48,758 bases of DNA from Archaeoglobus sp. JdFR-24 (GTDB taxonomy: Archaea > Halobacteriota > Archaeoglobi > Archaeoglobales > Archaeoglobaceae), in NCBI GenBank assembly GCA_002011215.1, contig MTML01000098.1, forward strand, positions 1 through 48,758, read 5' to 3'. How positions within the stretch are numbered: the first letter of the stretch is position 1; the number at the start of each line of letters is the position of its first letter. Positions 17,531 to 26,389 of the stretch are shown here, piece by piece. Position numbers and translations under genes: made by a program. The notes beneath the pieces were generated by a model that worked only from the letters and a program-made list of their open reading frames with translations, ran no database searches and was not told the DNA's origin.

Positions 17531-17968
17531 ATTGACGTGAGTACAACCTTTATCGATGTTATCGCGGTTTATATAGGGGAGAGATATCTTGCAATTATTT
17601 TCTCCTTAAATCGAAAGTGTTAAGCATTTCCGCCAGTAATTGCCATCTGTAGTCGTTTGGGTCGACTACGAGTGAGATATGCATGTTTTCACCAGAGGGT
17701 GGCATATGTTTATCCCTACATAAGTTTTACTGTTTTATCTAGCTTTGTTTCCTGTGAAAATGGATTTGGTGGTGTTTCCTTTGATAGCAAGATAGATGTG
17801 TTTGTTGTTTGGTATTTTGCAGTGTTAGAACTGGGATTTAGTTTGGTGTTTGGTAAGCACACCAAAACCCATTATAGACTAAACCTATCGATTAGGATGC
17901 GCATATTAACATTTTGCCAATAATTTCTAGATTAGCAGCAATTTCTATGGAAATTATAGGAAAGGCTG
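17531..17968. other. Intergenic region, no recognised gene
   Basis: The plus strand stays open over 17657-17923 (88 codons) with a hydrophobic, Phe/Val-rich translation (VAYVYPYISFTVLSSFVS) that resembles no family I know and lacks a ribosome binding site. It is left unannotated. The segment ends where the membrane-protein cluster begins and appears to be the edge of the transposase-relic zone. Confidence 0.3.
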
Positions 17969-18589
17969 TCAGTTAAAGAGTTTTGTTGTTTGGACTCTTC
18001 TCCACATAAATAATACTACAGATATGGTGATGGCAGAAATAAAAACCACCTGTGTTGAGGCGCTCCCGAGCAGATCAATCATACTCCTGCCGGAAATAAG
18101 TCCTATGGTTAGTAAAGAAATCCCACCCAGAGCTGCATAAACTCCTTTTTTTGGCCGGTCCTTTGAGAAGTTGTGAAGGAGGACAATTAACAATACAGCA
18201 ACAAAAATCTCTTTAACAATCAAGCCGATTAAAATGGATATAGCAAGAACATACCCGGCTGGATTTCCTTTCTTAAATACTTTCCTGATAGAATTTCCTA
18301 CATGCATATTCGCCTTCACATCCTTATCTGCCCTCAACCCCACATCGAGGAGGAGAATTGTAGGCAGTAAGACTGCAAGGATCATAATCATGTCTGCAGT
18401 ATATATGTTGGTTATCTCGAACTCATATCCCAGTGCCAAACTGTAAACGGAGAATAAAACGAGGAACAGGTATTTTCTGAATTTTGATAAATATATCACC
18501 GGAGCCAGTAGAGGTGTTTTTAATCCCGTTATGAGTCCAGCCAGGATTCCACCAATTACTGCAGCAATAACAGTGATCATTTTATCCAT
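17969..18589 (-). CDS. Multispanning membrane protein of the MoxR/DUF58 cluster
   Basis: 206 residues with about six membrane spans (near 4-23, 40-57, 67-86, 111-142, 152-167 and 177-194) and a basic cytoplasmic loop (SIRKVFKKGN). No family is recognised. It overlaps the DUF58 gene by 13 bases and is the last gene of the minus-strand MoxR cluster, so it is probably translated with it and may be a membrane component of the same complex (inference). Confidence 0.75.
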   Translation of the reverse strand: MDKMITVIAAVIGGILAGLITGLKTPLLAPVIYLSKFRKYLFLVLFSVYSLALGYEFEITNIYTADMIMILAVLLPTILLLDVGLRADKDVKANMHVGNSIRKVFKKGNPAGYVLAISILIGLIVKEIFVAVLLIVLLHNFSKDRPKKGVYAALGGISLLTIGLISGRSMIDLLGSASTQVVFISAITISVVLFMWRRVQTTKLFN

Positions 18590-19893
18590 GCCCCTACGAC
18601 ATCAATAAAATCTGACGGCCCCAGGTCAAGTGTTGGAACCACTCTATTCAGTTTTTTAATAACTTCTTCCCTTTCCAGATATCTTTTATAAAGCCAGATC
18701 AGTGTTTCTCTGTCCAGTTTTGACTCGTCATAGAATAAGATGGGATTGGGTGTTAGAAGTAGAATCCTATGTTTATTTTTGAGTTCGGTTAAAGCCTTTA
18801 TGAGTTCTGCAGTATGGGCAGTAATGTCAGAAATGAAAATCAGAAAGACTGAAGAGGGTAGAGTGCCAACTGTCTCAACCAGTCCTGTAGCAAAGCTTTT
18901 TCTGCCTTTAATAGCCGGCAATATTTTCTTAAGAAACTCTCTGCTCTCTCCAGATAATTTAAACTTTATTTCAGGCAACTTAACCCCCAAAAGATCGGAA
19001 AATATTGGACTTATATTCAGCGATTCAACAATTTTCTCAATCTGCCCCGGGGATTTTGAGGGTTCAACCCTGTATCTAACACCAAAATCGTCATAAACTA
19101 TCAATCCCACCCTGTACTTTCTCAACGCATAAGCAAGCTGGAGTGTTAGAGTTGTAGCATAATCTATCTTGGAATCTCTAACACCTTTCCTCATCTCCCT
19201 TCCTGCATCAAGGATGATATAGATGTCCTCATCTTTCTCCCTGAGAAAATCTTTAACGATCAGCTCACCGAGTCTTGCGGTGGCCTTCCATTCGATGTGT
19301 TTTATATCATCCCCCATCAGGAATTTCCTCAACGAGTGAATTTCCATCGTTTGCAATCCCACAAGCATTTTTTGATAGGATGACGCAACTCTAATATTTT
19401 CCTCAGCTTTAGCCGCCTCTTTTATCATATCGAGGGATGGATAAACCTCAATCTCAATTTCCGTATCCACTGAGAAGTCAACATAATACAGCTCTCGCAA
19501 ATCCGTTACCCTGATTTTAGGGCCTTTAATCCTGTACATTCCCTTTACAGGAATGATATGGTATTCCACCTCTTTCTCTTCTCCTTCATTAAGCAGGAAA
19601 GGAGGAGGTGTTTCTGCTTTAAATCCAGGTGGTAAAAAATCTTCCAGAACCTCTATCTTCAGTTGTTTATTTGTAAGATTCTTTAACCTCAGCTTCACAC
19701 TGGCTTTTTCACCCTCTACCAGCTTATTGTCAATCTTCCTTTCAGCCTCTATTTCGGGTTGAAATTCTGTACGAAGGTATACAAGATAAATTATAATTGA
19801 GAGAGCCAGAAGAGCTGGGAAAACATTCTGAAGAAGATACCCCTGAACGAAGAGAAGGAATGCCAAGATTATCAATATCTCTTCTCTTCTCAT
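18577..19893 (-). CDS. DUF58 protein with degenerate von Willebrand A domain
   Basis: 438 residues. Two adjacent membrane helices lie at the N-terminus (ILIILAFLLFVQGYLL, ALLALSIIIYLVYL). A beta-rich domain follows (about 50-150). The DUF58 signature is FLMGDDIKHIEWKATARLG and LIVKDFLREKDED near 195-225, leading into a vWA-like fold where the MIDAS motif is reduced to DAGREM. DUF58 proteins pair with MoxR AAA+ ATPases as chaperone-type or metal-insertion partners. It overlaps the MoxR gene by four bases (ATGA). Confidence 0.92.
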   Translation of the reverse strand: MRREEILIILAFLLFVQGYLLQNVFPALLALSIIIYLVYLRTEFQPEIEAERKIDNKLVEGEKASVKLRLKNLTNKQLKIEVLEDFLPPGFKAETPPPFLLNEGEEKEVEYHIIPVKGMYRIKGPKIRVTDLRELYYVDFSVDTEIEIEVYPSLDMIKEAAKAEENIRVASSYQKMLVGLQTMEIHSLRKFLMGDDIKHIEWKATARLGELIVKDFLREKDEDIYIILDAGREMRKGVRDSKIDYATTLTLQLAYALRKYRVGLIVYDDFGVRYRVEPSKSPGQIEKIVESLNISPIFSDLLGVKLPEIKFKLSGESREFLKKILPAIKGRKSFATGLVETVGTLPSSVFLIFISDITAHTAELIKALTELKNKHRILLLTPNPILFYDESKLDRETLIWLYKRYLEREEVIKKLNRVVPTLDLGPSDFIDVVGAWIK

Positions 19894-20819
19894 TTTGGAA
19901 CCTCGACTTCTTCGAGGATTTCACTCACCAGATCCTCTGACTTTAAACCGTCAATTTCGTATTCTGCCTTTACAATTATCCTGTGAGGTAAAACGTGCAA
20001 AGCAAGCTCCTTCACATCATCCGGGATGACATAATCCCTGCCCCTCAGGAATGCTAGGGCCTTTGATGCAAAGAGCAGATGTTCTAAGGCTCTTGGGCTT
20101 GCACCAAGCATAACTCTCTCGTCGGTCCTCGTTCTCAGAGAGATTTCATAGATGTAGTTCAGAATCGCATCACTCGCTTTAACCTTACTGGCTGTATTTA
20201 TCAGGGAAAGAATGTTTTCTGCATCAATTATTCTATCAACAGAGTTGAATTCTCCTTTTTCCTTCCTGTTAAGGAGACGTAATTCTTCATTTCTGTCGAG
20301 ATATTTGATTTTAATTTTCATCATGAATCTGTCAAGCTGCGCCTCAGGCAGATTGTAAACGCCCTCATATTCGATAGGATTCATGGTGGCTATTAAGAGA
20401 AAAGGCTTCGGTAAATGATATGTGATGCCTTCTATCGTAACCTGCTGCTCCTGCATCGCTTCGAGCAGTGCGGATTGGGTCTTTGGAGTTGCTCTGTTTA
20501 TCTCATCTGCAAGAACGACATTTGCAAATATCGGCCCCTTTCTGATCCTGAATTCCGATGTTCTCTGGTCGTAAAATACCCCTCCTATTATATCGGCAGG
20601 CATTAAATCAGGAGTTAACTGAATCCGGGAGAAAGATAATCCTACAGCGTTCGCAAAAGCTTTGGCAAGAGTTGTCTTTGCAACTCCTGGAACGCCTTCA
20701 ACCATAACGTGTCCCTTAGAGAGTAAGGCTACTGCCAGCAACTCTATGTCCTCCTCATTTCCAACGATAGCCTTGCTAACACTATTCTTCAGCTTTTCCA
20801 GAAACTCTTTTCTTTCCAT
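19890..20819 (-). CDS. MoxR-type AAA+ ATPase
   Basis: 309 residues from the chosen start. Walker A is GVPGVAKTT (42-50), Walker B VVLADEINR, sensor 1 ATMNP, and the MoxR lid region is RALEHLLFASKALAFLRG. MoxR ATPases remodel or activate partner proteins, here probably the DUF58 protein encoded next. An upstream in-frame ATG at 20855 exists. The ATG at 20819 has GGTGAT directly before it and gives the normal MERKEFLEKLKNSV start, so it is preferred. It overlaps the preceding DUF4350-type gene by 38 bases. Confidence 0.95.
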   Translation of the reverse strand: MERKEFLEKLKNSVSKAIVGNEEDIELLAVALLSKGHVMVEGVPGVAKTTLAKAFANAVGLSFSRIQLTPDLMPADIIGGVFYDQRTSEFRIRKGPIFANVVLADEINRATPKTQSALLEAMQEQQVTIEGITYHLPKPFLLIATMNPIEYEGVYNLPEAQLDRFMMKIKIKYLDRNEELRLLNRKEKGEFNSVDRIIDAENILSLINTASKVKASDAILNYIYEISLRTRTDERVMLGASPRALEHLLFASKALAFLRGRDYVIPDDVKELALHVLPHRIIVKAEYEIDGLKSEDLVSEILEEVEVPK

Positions 20820-21795
20820 ATCTATCACCGAACCTTGAACCGGTACGTATCTCATTAATTATTTTTTCAAGAATTTTTATATCGACCCATTCTGGTAATT
20901 CTTCGAATATATTTTCTTTCCTTTTTGGAAGTATTCTCGCGATTGATTGTGCAACTTTAATTGCGATTCTACTTTCGATGAAAATTGCTAAAGCCGTAAC
21001 CGCAACAAAAACCTGGAATGCCTTACCCCTATCGAGTTCCCTGTGGATGTAAACTGTTGTGATTGAGTAGGGATTGAAGTCAGAGTGGTGAGCTTCATCG
21101 AAGTAAAATGTTGTGCCAACTTCTGCAAGATTTTCTATGAATTGCTTGTTTTCTTCAAACATATCATTTATCAGGATGCTTGGATCGGAAAGCATTATTA
21201 TTTTACCCTTTCCGTATTTAATCTCGGCAAGAACGGGATAACTTCTCATGCTCCTGCCAACAATACTTACCTTGCTTGAGAATATCTCTCCTTCAACACC
21301 TGCTATTACTGATGGTATGTTGAGTGTGAGTTTTTCGACTCCAGCGGCAAGCTCAGGATCTTCTATCCTAACCACGACTGGAAATTCTGACCTCTTACTG
21401 TAAAAAATATCCTTTAAAGGCTGATTGGAGAACCTCGCCTTTACACCAAGCTTTTCCAGCAGATCATTTGCTGTCCCAAAATCATCAGCTATAAAGAGAG
21501 TTCCACCCTTTTCAAGGAAACTGCTAACCTCTTCAGCTTCAATTGATGAAAAGCCCACATTAGGCCCAATTATGATCAAAAAACCATCAAGCTCGCCCAA
21601 TTTAACAGAATTGTAGGAGTACATAACAGGAATTATCTTCCCTTTTCCAGCTAAAAGCTTTGCAAATTCAGAACAGCCATTCCAGTTCGTGTTGAACATA
21701 CTAAATTCAGCAGAGGTTTTTATTACAGGGACGGCAAGGGGAAGAATAAGAAAAAGAATCCCGATGAAGGCCAGAAATCCATATATCACCCTCAT
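20782..21795 (-). CDS. DUF4350-type membrane protein
   Basis: 337 residues. An N-terminal membrane helix (VIYGFLAFIGILFLILPLAV), an extracytoplasmic domain with GGTLFIADDFGTANDLLEKL typical of DUF4350, YFDEAHHSD near residue 235, and a second membrane helix (AFQVFVAVTALAIFIE) before a charged cytoplasmic tail. The family is encoded with MoxR, DUF58 and DUF4129 genes in many archaea and bacteria. Its function is unknown. It lies one base after the DUF4129 gene and overlaps MoxR. Confidence 0.85.
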   Translation of the reverse strand: MRVIYGFLAFIGILFLILPLAVPVIKTSAEFSMFNTNWNGCSEFAKLLAGKGKIIPVMYSYNSVKLGELDGFLIIIGPNVGFSSIEAEEVSSFLEKGGTLFIADDFGTANDLLEKLGVKARFSNQPLKDIFYSKRSEFPVVVRIEDPELAAGVEKLTLNIPSVIAGVEGEIFSSKVSIVGRSMRSYPVLAEIKYGKGKIIMLSDPSILINDMFEENKQFIENLAEVGTTFYFDEAHHSDFNPYSITTVYIHRELDRGKAFQVFVAVTALAIFIESRIAIKVAQSIARILPKRKENIFEELPEWVDIKILEKIINEIRTGSRFGDRYGKKRVSGKAEE

Positions 21796-21796
21796 T

Positions 21797-23752
21797 TTAT
21801 CTCCTCAAATCTTCCAGGATTTCGGTAATCAATCTGAAGTACATTTCTCTTTCCTCATCTTTAAGCTTTATGTTACTATATACTGCTTTTTCGTGGAGTT
21901 TTGTAGCAAACTTTAACTTTTCAGCAAAGGGCTCGCTTCTAAGCGATTTTAAGAGTTCCCTCGGTGTTAAGCTCTTTTTGAGGTTGTATTTGCCAACAAG
22001 AGTATTGAAGAGTCTCCTATAAGCTTCTTCAACACTTTCTGGAAGCTTCAACGTCCTACTGACTTTTATTATTTCCTCTTTTACTTCCTCCTTTTCTTCT
22101 TCTATATCTTCCACTATCTCCATTACATCTTCAGTATGCTCAACCTTTAGTTCCACTTCCTTCCTTAAAGCTTTCTTCCTTAAATAGCGGGCATAAACGA
22201 AGACCAGAATTGCAACAACGATGACTAACAAAAAATAATATGGGAAGTTTTTAGAGATCTTATCTGATATTGTTTTTACCAGCGGGTTTTTAGAGATCTT
22301 ATCTGATATTGTTTTTACCATTCCCTGGCTACTCAATTCTACTACAATTTCAATCCTGTTTGATTCTGCAGGTTTGTGTAGCGAATTTCCAGGAAAATAA
22401 GCATACACTTCATACGTTCCCGGATTTGAGAAGTTTAGATCGAAATAGAATTCCTTTGTTGAATTCAGTGCTTTTATATCAGTAGAATTGACGAATATGT
22501 GGATTGGTATGGTATAGTCTACTCCATAAATCCTGCCGGCAAAGCTTATAGTTTCATTGACGTTAACATGTGTTTTATTGGCTTCGATATAAAGAGAAGT
22601 CGGAAATCTTGAGAAGAAAATTGACGTGTTCGCAGTAGAGCTTTCGTAGGTTTCGTTTCCAGCATAGAAGGTCGAAATGTGCAGAAAACCTTCAGAGCTT
22701 TTTGTAACGTTGAAGTTAAAAAATCCCCCATGCGTTCCCAATTCCTCTTCCCCGCCATCTACCTTTACCGTTACTTTTGTCTGTAGTGGATTGCCGTAAT
22801 AATCTGACAGAAAGCCAGTTACTTCAACATTTTCCTTTAAAAATGCTGCAGATTTTGACGATAAAACGATGTTGGTTGGTATTTTATTCACATACACCTT
22901 CACAACATTGGATTTTACGATTTTTTCTCCACCTATTCCTTCAGCATAAATTGTATGTTCACCAATTTCATCAAAGCTATGCCTTTTCAGGTTGCCTTCA
23001 AGGTTGCCTTCAATATCATATTCAATATCGTCTATGAACAGTGCAGTGGGAATAACGTTTTTAGCATATACGTATATCTTTATCTCCTGATACAGAAACG
23101 GATTGTTGTCCGAAACTGCCACTACAAGGATCTCTTCCATCTCCTCTTCAAACTCAAATTTCGTCAGCAAGCTTTCATAATAGGCTATCAGGTCATAAAC
23201 GTCTTTTAGCTTGGATTTAAGCTCAGATACATCAAAATAGAGCTTTGACGTCCCATTCCACAGCTCTACTTTCTCGATCACATATAAAGATTCGTTTATT
23301 GCATCCGCGGATAGTTTCATGCTGATAACAGCTGTTCTTGCATTCGTATAAGCAGTGTAATCTCCCTCATTTTCAGAAAGGAGTTCAATATTTTTCAAAA
23401 AAATTGACTGATATTGGCTCAGTTTTTTAATCCCGCTCGACAGGGGAACAAATGGTTTTACTACCAGGGATACATTGCTTTTAACCCCTTTAGCAGCATA
23501 GAACCTGCTCTCCTCATCTGTAAGCTTAACTTTGTGTTCAAGGGAGACCGAGAGATTTATAGCACTTGGACTTTCTTCCAGAAAGTTATCCAGGCAGTTT
23601 TCAGCATCTTTCAGAATGTTTGAGAAATGCTGCCAGATACCTTCATCACTATACTTAGCTTCAGAATATACCTCATGCCTGACTCCTGTAACAGGAGGGA
23701 TAAGAATTATGAGCAGGATTAAGATCAAGATTTTTCGCATTGTTTTACCCAA
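21797..23752 (-). CDS. Secreted, membrane-anchored protein with C-terminal DUF4129 domain
   Basis: 651 residues. A signal peptide (ILILILLIILIPPVTG) is followed by a helical region (30-210), then a series of Ig-like beta domains (about 220-490) with NxT/S sites. A membrane helix follows (YYFLLVIVVAILVFVYARYL), and then a cytoplasmic DUF4129 domain with VEEAYRRLFNTLVGKY and LTPRELLKSLRSE. It starts the MoxR cluster operon, so the outside-facing beta domains may be the sensor or scaffold part of the complex (inference). A 13-residue segment with TISDKISKN is duplicated just before the membrane helix. Confidence 0.87.
   Translation of the reverse strand: MGKTMRKILILILLIILIPPVTGVRHEVYSEAKYSDEGIWQHFSNILKDAENCLDNFLEESPSAINLSVSLEHKVKLTDEESRFYAAKGVKSNVSLVVKPFVPLSSGIKKLSQYQSIFLKNIELLSENEGDYTAYTNARTAVISMKLSADAINESLYVIEKVELWNGTSKLYFDVSELKSKLKDVYDLIAYYESLLTKFEFEEEMEEILVVAVSDNNPFLYQEIKIYVYAKNVIPTALFIDDIEYDIEGNLEGNLKRHSFDEIGEHTIYAEGIGGEKIVKSNVVKVYVNKIPTNIVLSSKSAAFLKENVEVTGFLSDYYGNPLQTKVTVKVDGGEEELGTHGGFFNFNVTKSSEGFLHISTFYAGNETYESSTANTSIFFSRFPTSLYIEANKTHVNVNETISFAGRIYGVDYTIPIHIFVNSTDIKALNSTKEFYFDLNFSNPGTYEVYAYFPGNSLHKPAESNRIEIVVELSSQGMVKTISDKISKNPLVKTISDKISKNFPYYFLLVIVVAILVFVYARYLRKKALRKEVELKVEHTEDVMEIVEDIEEEKEEVKEEIIKVSRTLKLPESVEEAYRRLFNTLVGKYNLKKSLTPRELLKSLRSEPFAEKLKFATKLHEKAVYSNIKLKDEEREMYFRLITEILEDLRR
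22247..22320. repeat. Tandem duplication inside the DUF4129 gene
   Basis: A 35-base stretch starting GTTTTTAGAGATCTTATC is repeated exactly with a 39-base period. It duplicates 13 codons in frame (VKTISDKISKN occurs twice) in the juxtamembrane linker, so it lengthens the linker without breaking the gene. Confidence 0.95.
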
Positions 23753-23794
23753 TAAAGCAAATGGTATTTAAAGTTTTGATAATTATCGGTTTCA

Positions 23795-24541
23795 ATGAAA
23801 AGCAAATACATCGCTGGAGTTGTATTGATTGTAATTGGTTCGGTGCTTACCTTCAAAGGTGCTATGGATGGAAACCAGAGTATGATAAATGCCGGAATAG
23901 GTGGGGTGTTTTTGGGAGTTGTTGTTTTAACATTCTCAACTTCAGATTACATAAAGTATGATGCCTTTAAGGCTGTGGTTCAGCCATACCACAAGCTTAC
24001 CAGGGATATCGTTGATGCGCTGGAGTTAAAGAATAAAGCTGTATTCCTTCCACCATACAACAATTTGCCTGATGGTGGGGTTTTCATACCACTACACGAA
24101 GATTTCGATATCGACTTGGCTAAACTCGATAACAATACAATGTTTATCACAGACGTTGGCAGGGAAAGGGAGATGGGCCTGCTTTTGATACCACTTGGAA
24201 GAGAGCTGATGAATGAATATGAAAGCTACTCTGAAATGGATTTCACGAATGCTGGGTTAAATGTTGTTGAGAGTGCTTCAGCTGTCTTGAGATCACTTGG
24301 CCTGGCAAAATCTGTGACGGTTGAAGAGAGCGAAGACATGATAAAGGTGTATGTGGATGGCGTGAGGGTGAATACGTGCTCGACAGCCTGTGAGCAAATA
24401 GCCTGTCCTATTTGCAGCTCGATCCTGCGTGCAATTGCCAAAAGCCTGCAGGAATTAATAATAGTCGAGAGTTTTAAATTTAAAGATGGGTTTATTGAGA
24501 TTTCTGCAAGGAGAATTGGAGGGATTGACAGGTGGATGTAG
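23795..24541 (+). CDS. Membrane-anchored protein with cysteine cluster, unknown function
   Basis: 248 residues. Two N-terminal membrane helices (YIAGVVLIVIGSVLTFKGA, AGIGGVFLGVVVLTF) anchor a soluble domain. PPYNNLPDGGVFIPLHED and LLIPLGRELMNEYE are followed by a C-x3-C-x4-C-x2-C cluster (CSTACEQIACPIC, near 192-206) that could bind metal or form disulfides. No named family is recognised with certainty. It is divergent from the MoxR cluster, so both may share the 42-base gap as promoter region, and it overlaps the next gene by ten bases. Confidence 0.75.
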   Translation: MKSKYIAGVVLIVIGSVLTFKGAMDGNQSMINAGIGGVFLGVVVLTFSTSDYIKYDAFKAVVQPYHKLTRDIVDALELKNKAVFLPPYNNLPDGGVFIPLHEDFDIDLAKLDNNTMFITDVGREREMGLLLIPLGRELMNEYESYSEMDFTNAGLNVVESASAVLRSLGLAKSVTVEESEDMIKVYVDGVRVNTCSTACEQIACPICSSILRAIAKSLQELIIVESFKFKDGFIEISARRIGGIDRWM

Positions 24542-24771
24542 ACGATGCAGTGATTTTAACCCTGGCAATATGGGTTGTTATCTCCTCATTACTGGTGAAA
24601 GCGGTTGACGTTTACGTGACGCTAATGCTCATCGGCCTTTTGATCGTTGCAGAGGTTGCTGGCAATTTCATAAATCCTGAAACGAGGCAGGGATTGAGGC
24701 CTGCCATATACTTTCTGCTCTTCATCTTTCTCGTGATAGTTGCAAAGAAGATCATGGAGGTGTTGAGTTAA
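24532..24771 (+). CDS. Small three-span membrane protein
   Basis: 79 residues starting at GTG, overlapping the end of the upstream gene. It consists of about three hydrophobic helices (AVILTLAIWVVISSLLV, VTLMLIGLLIVAEVAG, AIYFLLFIFLVIVA) with short charged loops. No family was recognised. Its coupling to the Cys-cluster protein suggests a shared membrane complex. Confidence 0.65.
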   Translation: MDVDDAVILTLAIWVVISSLLVKAVDVYVTLMLIGLLIVAEVAGNFINPETRQGLRPAIYFLLFIFLVIVAKKIMEVLS

Positions 24772-24794
24772 CCACCAACTTACAATTTCCATGA

Positions 24795-24834
24795 TTAAGC
24801 AAAGTCATTAAGGCTTAAGCAAAGTCATTAAGGT
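24795..24834. repeat. 20-base perfect tandem repeat, two units
   Basis: TTAAGCAAAGTCATTAAGG occurs at 24795-24813 and 24815-24833. It lies just after the small membrane-protein gene, in a 358-base gap with no intact gene. Each unit contains the inverted pair CTTAA/TTAAG in part, so an operator role is possible but a replication-slippage duplication is simpler. Confidence 0.85.
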
Positions 24835-25011
24835 GGTTTTTGATGCTGAGATTGAAAAAGCTGTATGAATACGGGAACAGAGGGATTGAGCTTCATGCGA
24901 GATAAACTTTTCAGAAAAATCTAAATGCGTCTGGAACTGTCATCCACTTACCATCAAATCCTACCATCATAACAGAAACTTTGATTAATGGGCTGGCTAT
25001 AAGGTGAGTGC

Positions 25012-25077
25012 ATTACAAACCCGGTAGGTGAATTACAAACCCGGTAATTCACTTTAGAATTCAAAAAGGTGAATTAA
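25012..25077. promoter_or_regulatory. Direct and inverted repeats upstream of the DUF1616 gene
   Basis: ATTACAAACCCGGTA occurs twice (about 25012-25026 and 25032-25046). GTGAATTA at 25028-25035 pairs with TAATTCAC at 25045-25052, an 8-base inverted repeat with a 9-base spacer, and GTGAATTA recurs at 25070-25077. The cluster sits 50-100 bases before the start at 25130 and could be an operator or a small hairpin. Confidence 0.5.
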
Positions 25078-25129
25078 TGGATATAATGCCATTCAAACTC
25101 ATGTTCATGGGTCGGAGGCTGAGATTGCG

Positions 25130-26101
25130 ATGATGAAAAAACTGTCACGCATATGGGATCTGCTTGCAATTATCACCCTTTCAATTTTCCTTATTCTGAT
25201 AATATATGTGTTCCCTGAAAGCATATTCAGAAAAGTAATAGGATTGCCTTTCATCCTGTTCTTTCCTGGTTATTCCCTCATATCCTTCCTCTTTCCTGAA
25301 AAGAGGGATCTGGATGGAATAGAAAGAGTTGCTCTCTCTTTTGGACTGAGCATTGCAATAACCCCACTCACAGGTTTAGCCTTGAACTATACGCCCTTCG
25401 GAATAAGATTGACCCCAATTCTGCTCAGTCTGACATCCCTTAACTTCGTTTTCTCATTGCTTGCAGTATACAGAAGATTTGAAGCAAGAGATCCCTTTAT
25501 CCCCAGGATTGAAGTGAAATTTGGCTGGGAAGAGATGAGCAAGTTGGATAGAATTCTGACGGTCGTTCTGATTATTTCAATTATTGCATCGATCGTCACC
25601 CTGATATACATCATCGTAACTCCAAAGCAGGGTGAGAAGTTTACCGAATTCTACATCCTTGGCGAAAAAGGCAAAGCTGCTGACTATCCAACGAATTTGA
25701 GAGTCGGGCAGAATGCCACGATAATAATAGGTATAGCAAATCACGAATACAGAACTGTCAACTACACGGTCGAACTCTGGCTTGTCAAAGCCACTTACGA
25801 GAACAACAGAACCGTAATTCATCGTATGTACTTCTTCGACAGGTTTAACGTTACACTCGACCATACAGATGTAAACATTGAGGGTAACTGGACTCCACAG
25901 TGGGAAATACCCTATACCTTCTCCATCGATAAAGCCGGGAGATACAAGCTCTGGTTTTTGCTGTTCAAGGATGATATTCCACCACTACCATCCAAACCTG
26001 AAAAGATGAAGGACTATACAGGAACCGAGGCTGAAAATAGGATTATGGATGCCGTAGAAGGGAAAATCCAGAGTTTGAATTTGAATATCGTTGTTAGATG
26101 A
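25130..26101 (+). CDS. DUF1616 family membrane protein
   Basis: 323 residues. Several membrane helices in the first 170 residues, with the family signature LPFILFFPGYSLISFLFPE, then DGIERVALSFGLSIAITPLTG and LNYTPFGIR (written in parts). After the last helix (ILTVVLIISIIASIVTLIYI) an external beta domain of about 140 residues carries YPTNLRVGQNATIIIGIAN and several N-glycosylation sequons. DUF1616 proteins are common in archaea near S-layer and glycosylation genes. Their function is unknown. A GGAGG lies 11 bases before the ATG. Confidence 0.88.
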   Translation: MMKKLSRIWDLLAIITLSIFLILIIYVFPESIFRKVIGLPFILFFPGYSLISFLFPEKRDLDGIERVALSFGLSIAITPLTGLALNYTPFGIRLTPILLSLTSLNFVFSLLAVYRRFEARDPFIPRIEVKFGWEEMSKLDRILTVVLIISIIASIVTLIYIIVTPKQGEKFTEFYILGEKGKAADYPTNLRVGQNATIIIGIANHEYRTVNYTVELWLVKATYENNRTVIHRMYFFDRFNVTLDHTDVNIEGNWTPQWEIPYTFSIDKAGRYKLWFLLFKDDIPPLPSKPEKMKDYTGTEAENRIMDAVEGKIQSLNLNIVVR

Positions 26102-26389
26102 TTTTAATCAGGGAACAGATTAAGTGGAATTTTTGTTCAAGCGATCAAAATCTTCCCGATGCCCGCAAACACATAGAATGATGCCTTAAAAAGTCCGATT
26201 ATTTAAATCAGTTATGGAGAGTACGTGCATGGATAATGCTGTAAAGGTTGGATCAAGCTCTTTTACAATAAATAAAGCTATTTAAAAGATTGTAAAGTAT
26301 TTTAAAGTATTAGAGACGATTATTTGTTATCCTGGTCGAAAGTATGGTTAAATGTAATATGGTAAAACATTCAATTGAGGTGAATGATA
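26102..26389. promoter_or_regulatory. Intergenic region with the promoter of the coiled-coil surface protein
   Basis: This 288-base AT-rich gap has TATA-like runs (CTATTTAAAAG near 26277, GTATTTTAAAG near 26297) and a GAGGTGA ribosome binding site at 26377-26383. No gene or RNA fold was recognised. Confidence 0.4.

Noticed and set aside
17657..17923. 88-codon hydrophobic open frame
   Set aside because: No ribosome binding site, no family resemblance, located between a transposase relic and the next operon. It is recorded only as an intergenic observation.
24795..25052. Possible CRISPR array from repeated 15-20-base units
   Set aside because: Only two adjacent copies of two different units are present, without regular spacers or cas genes.
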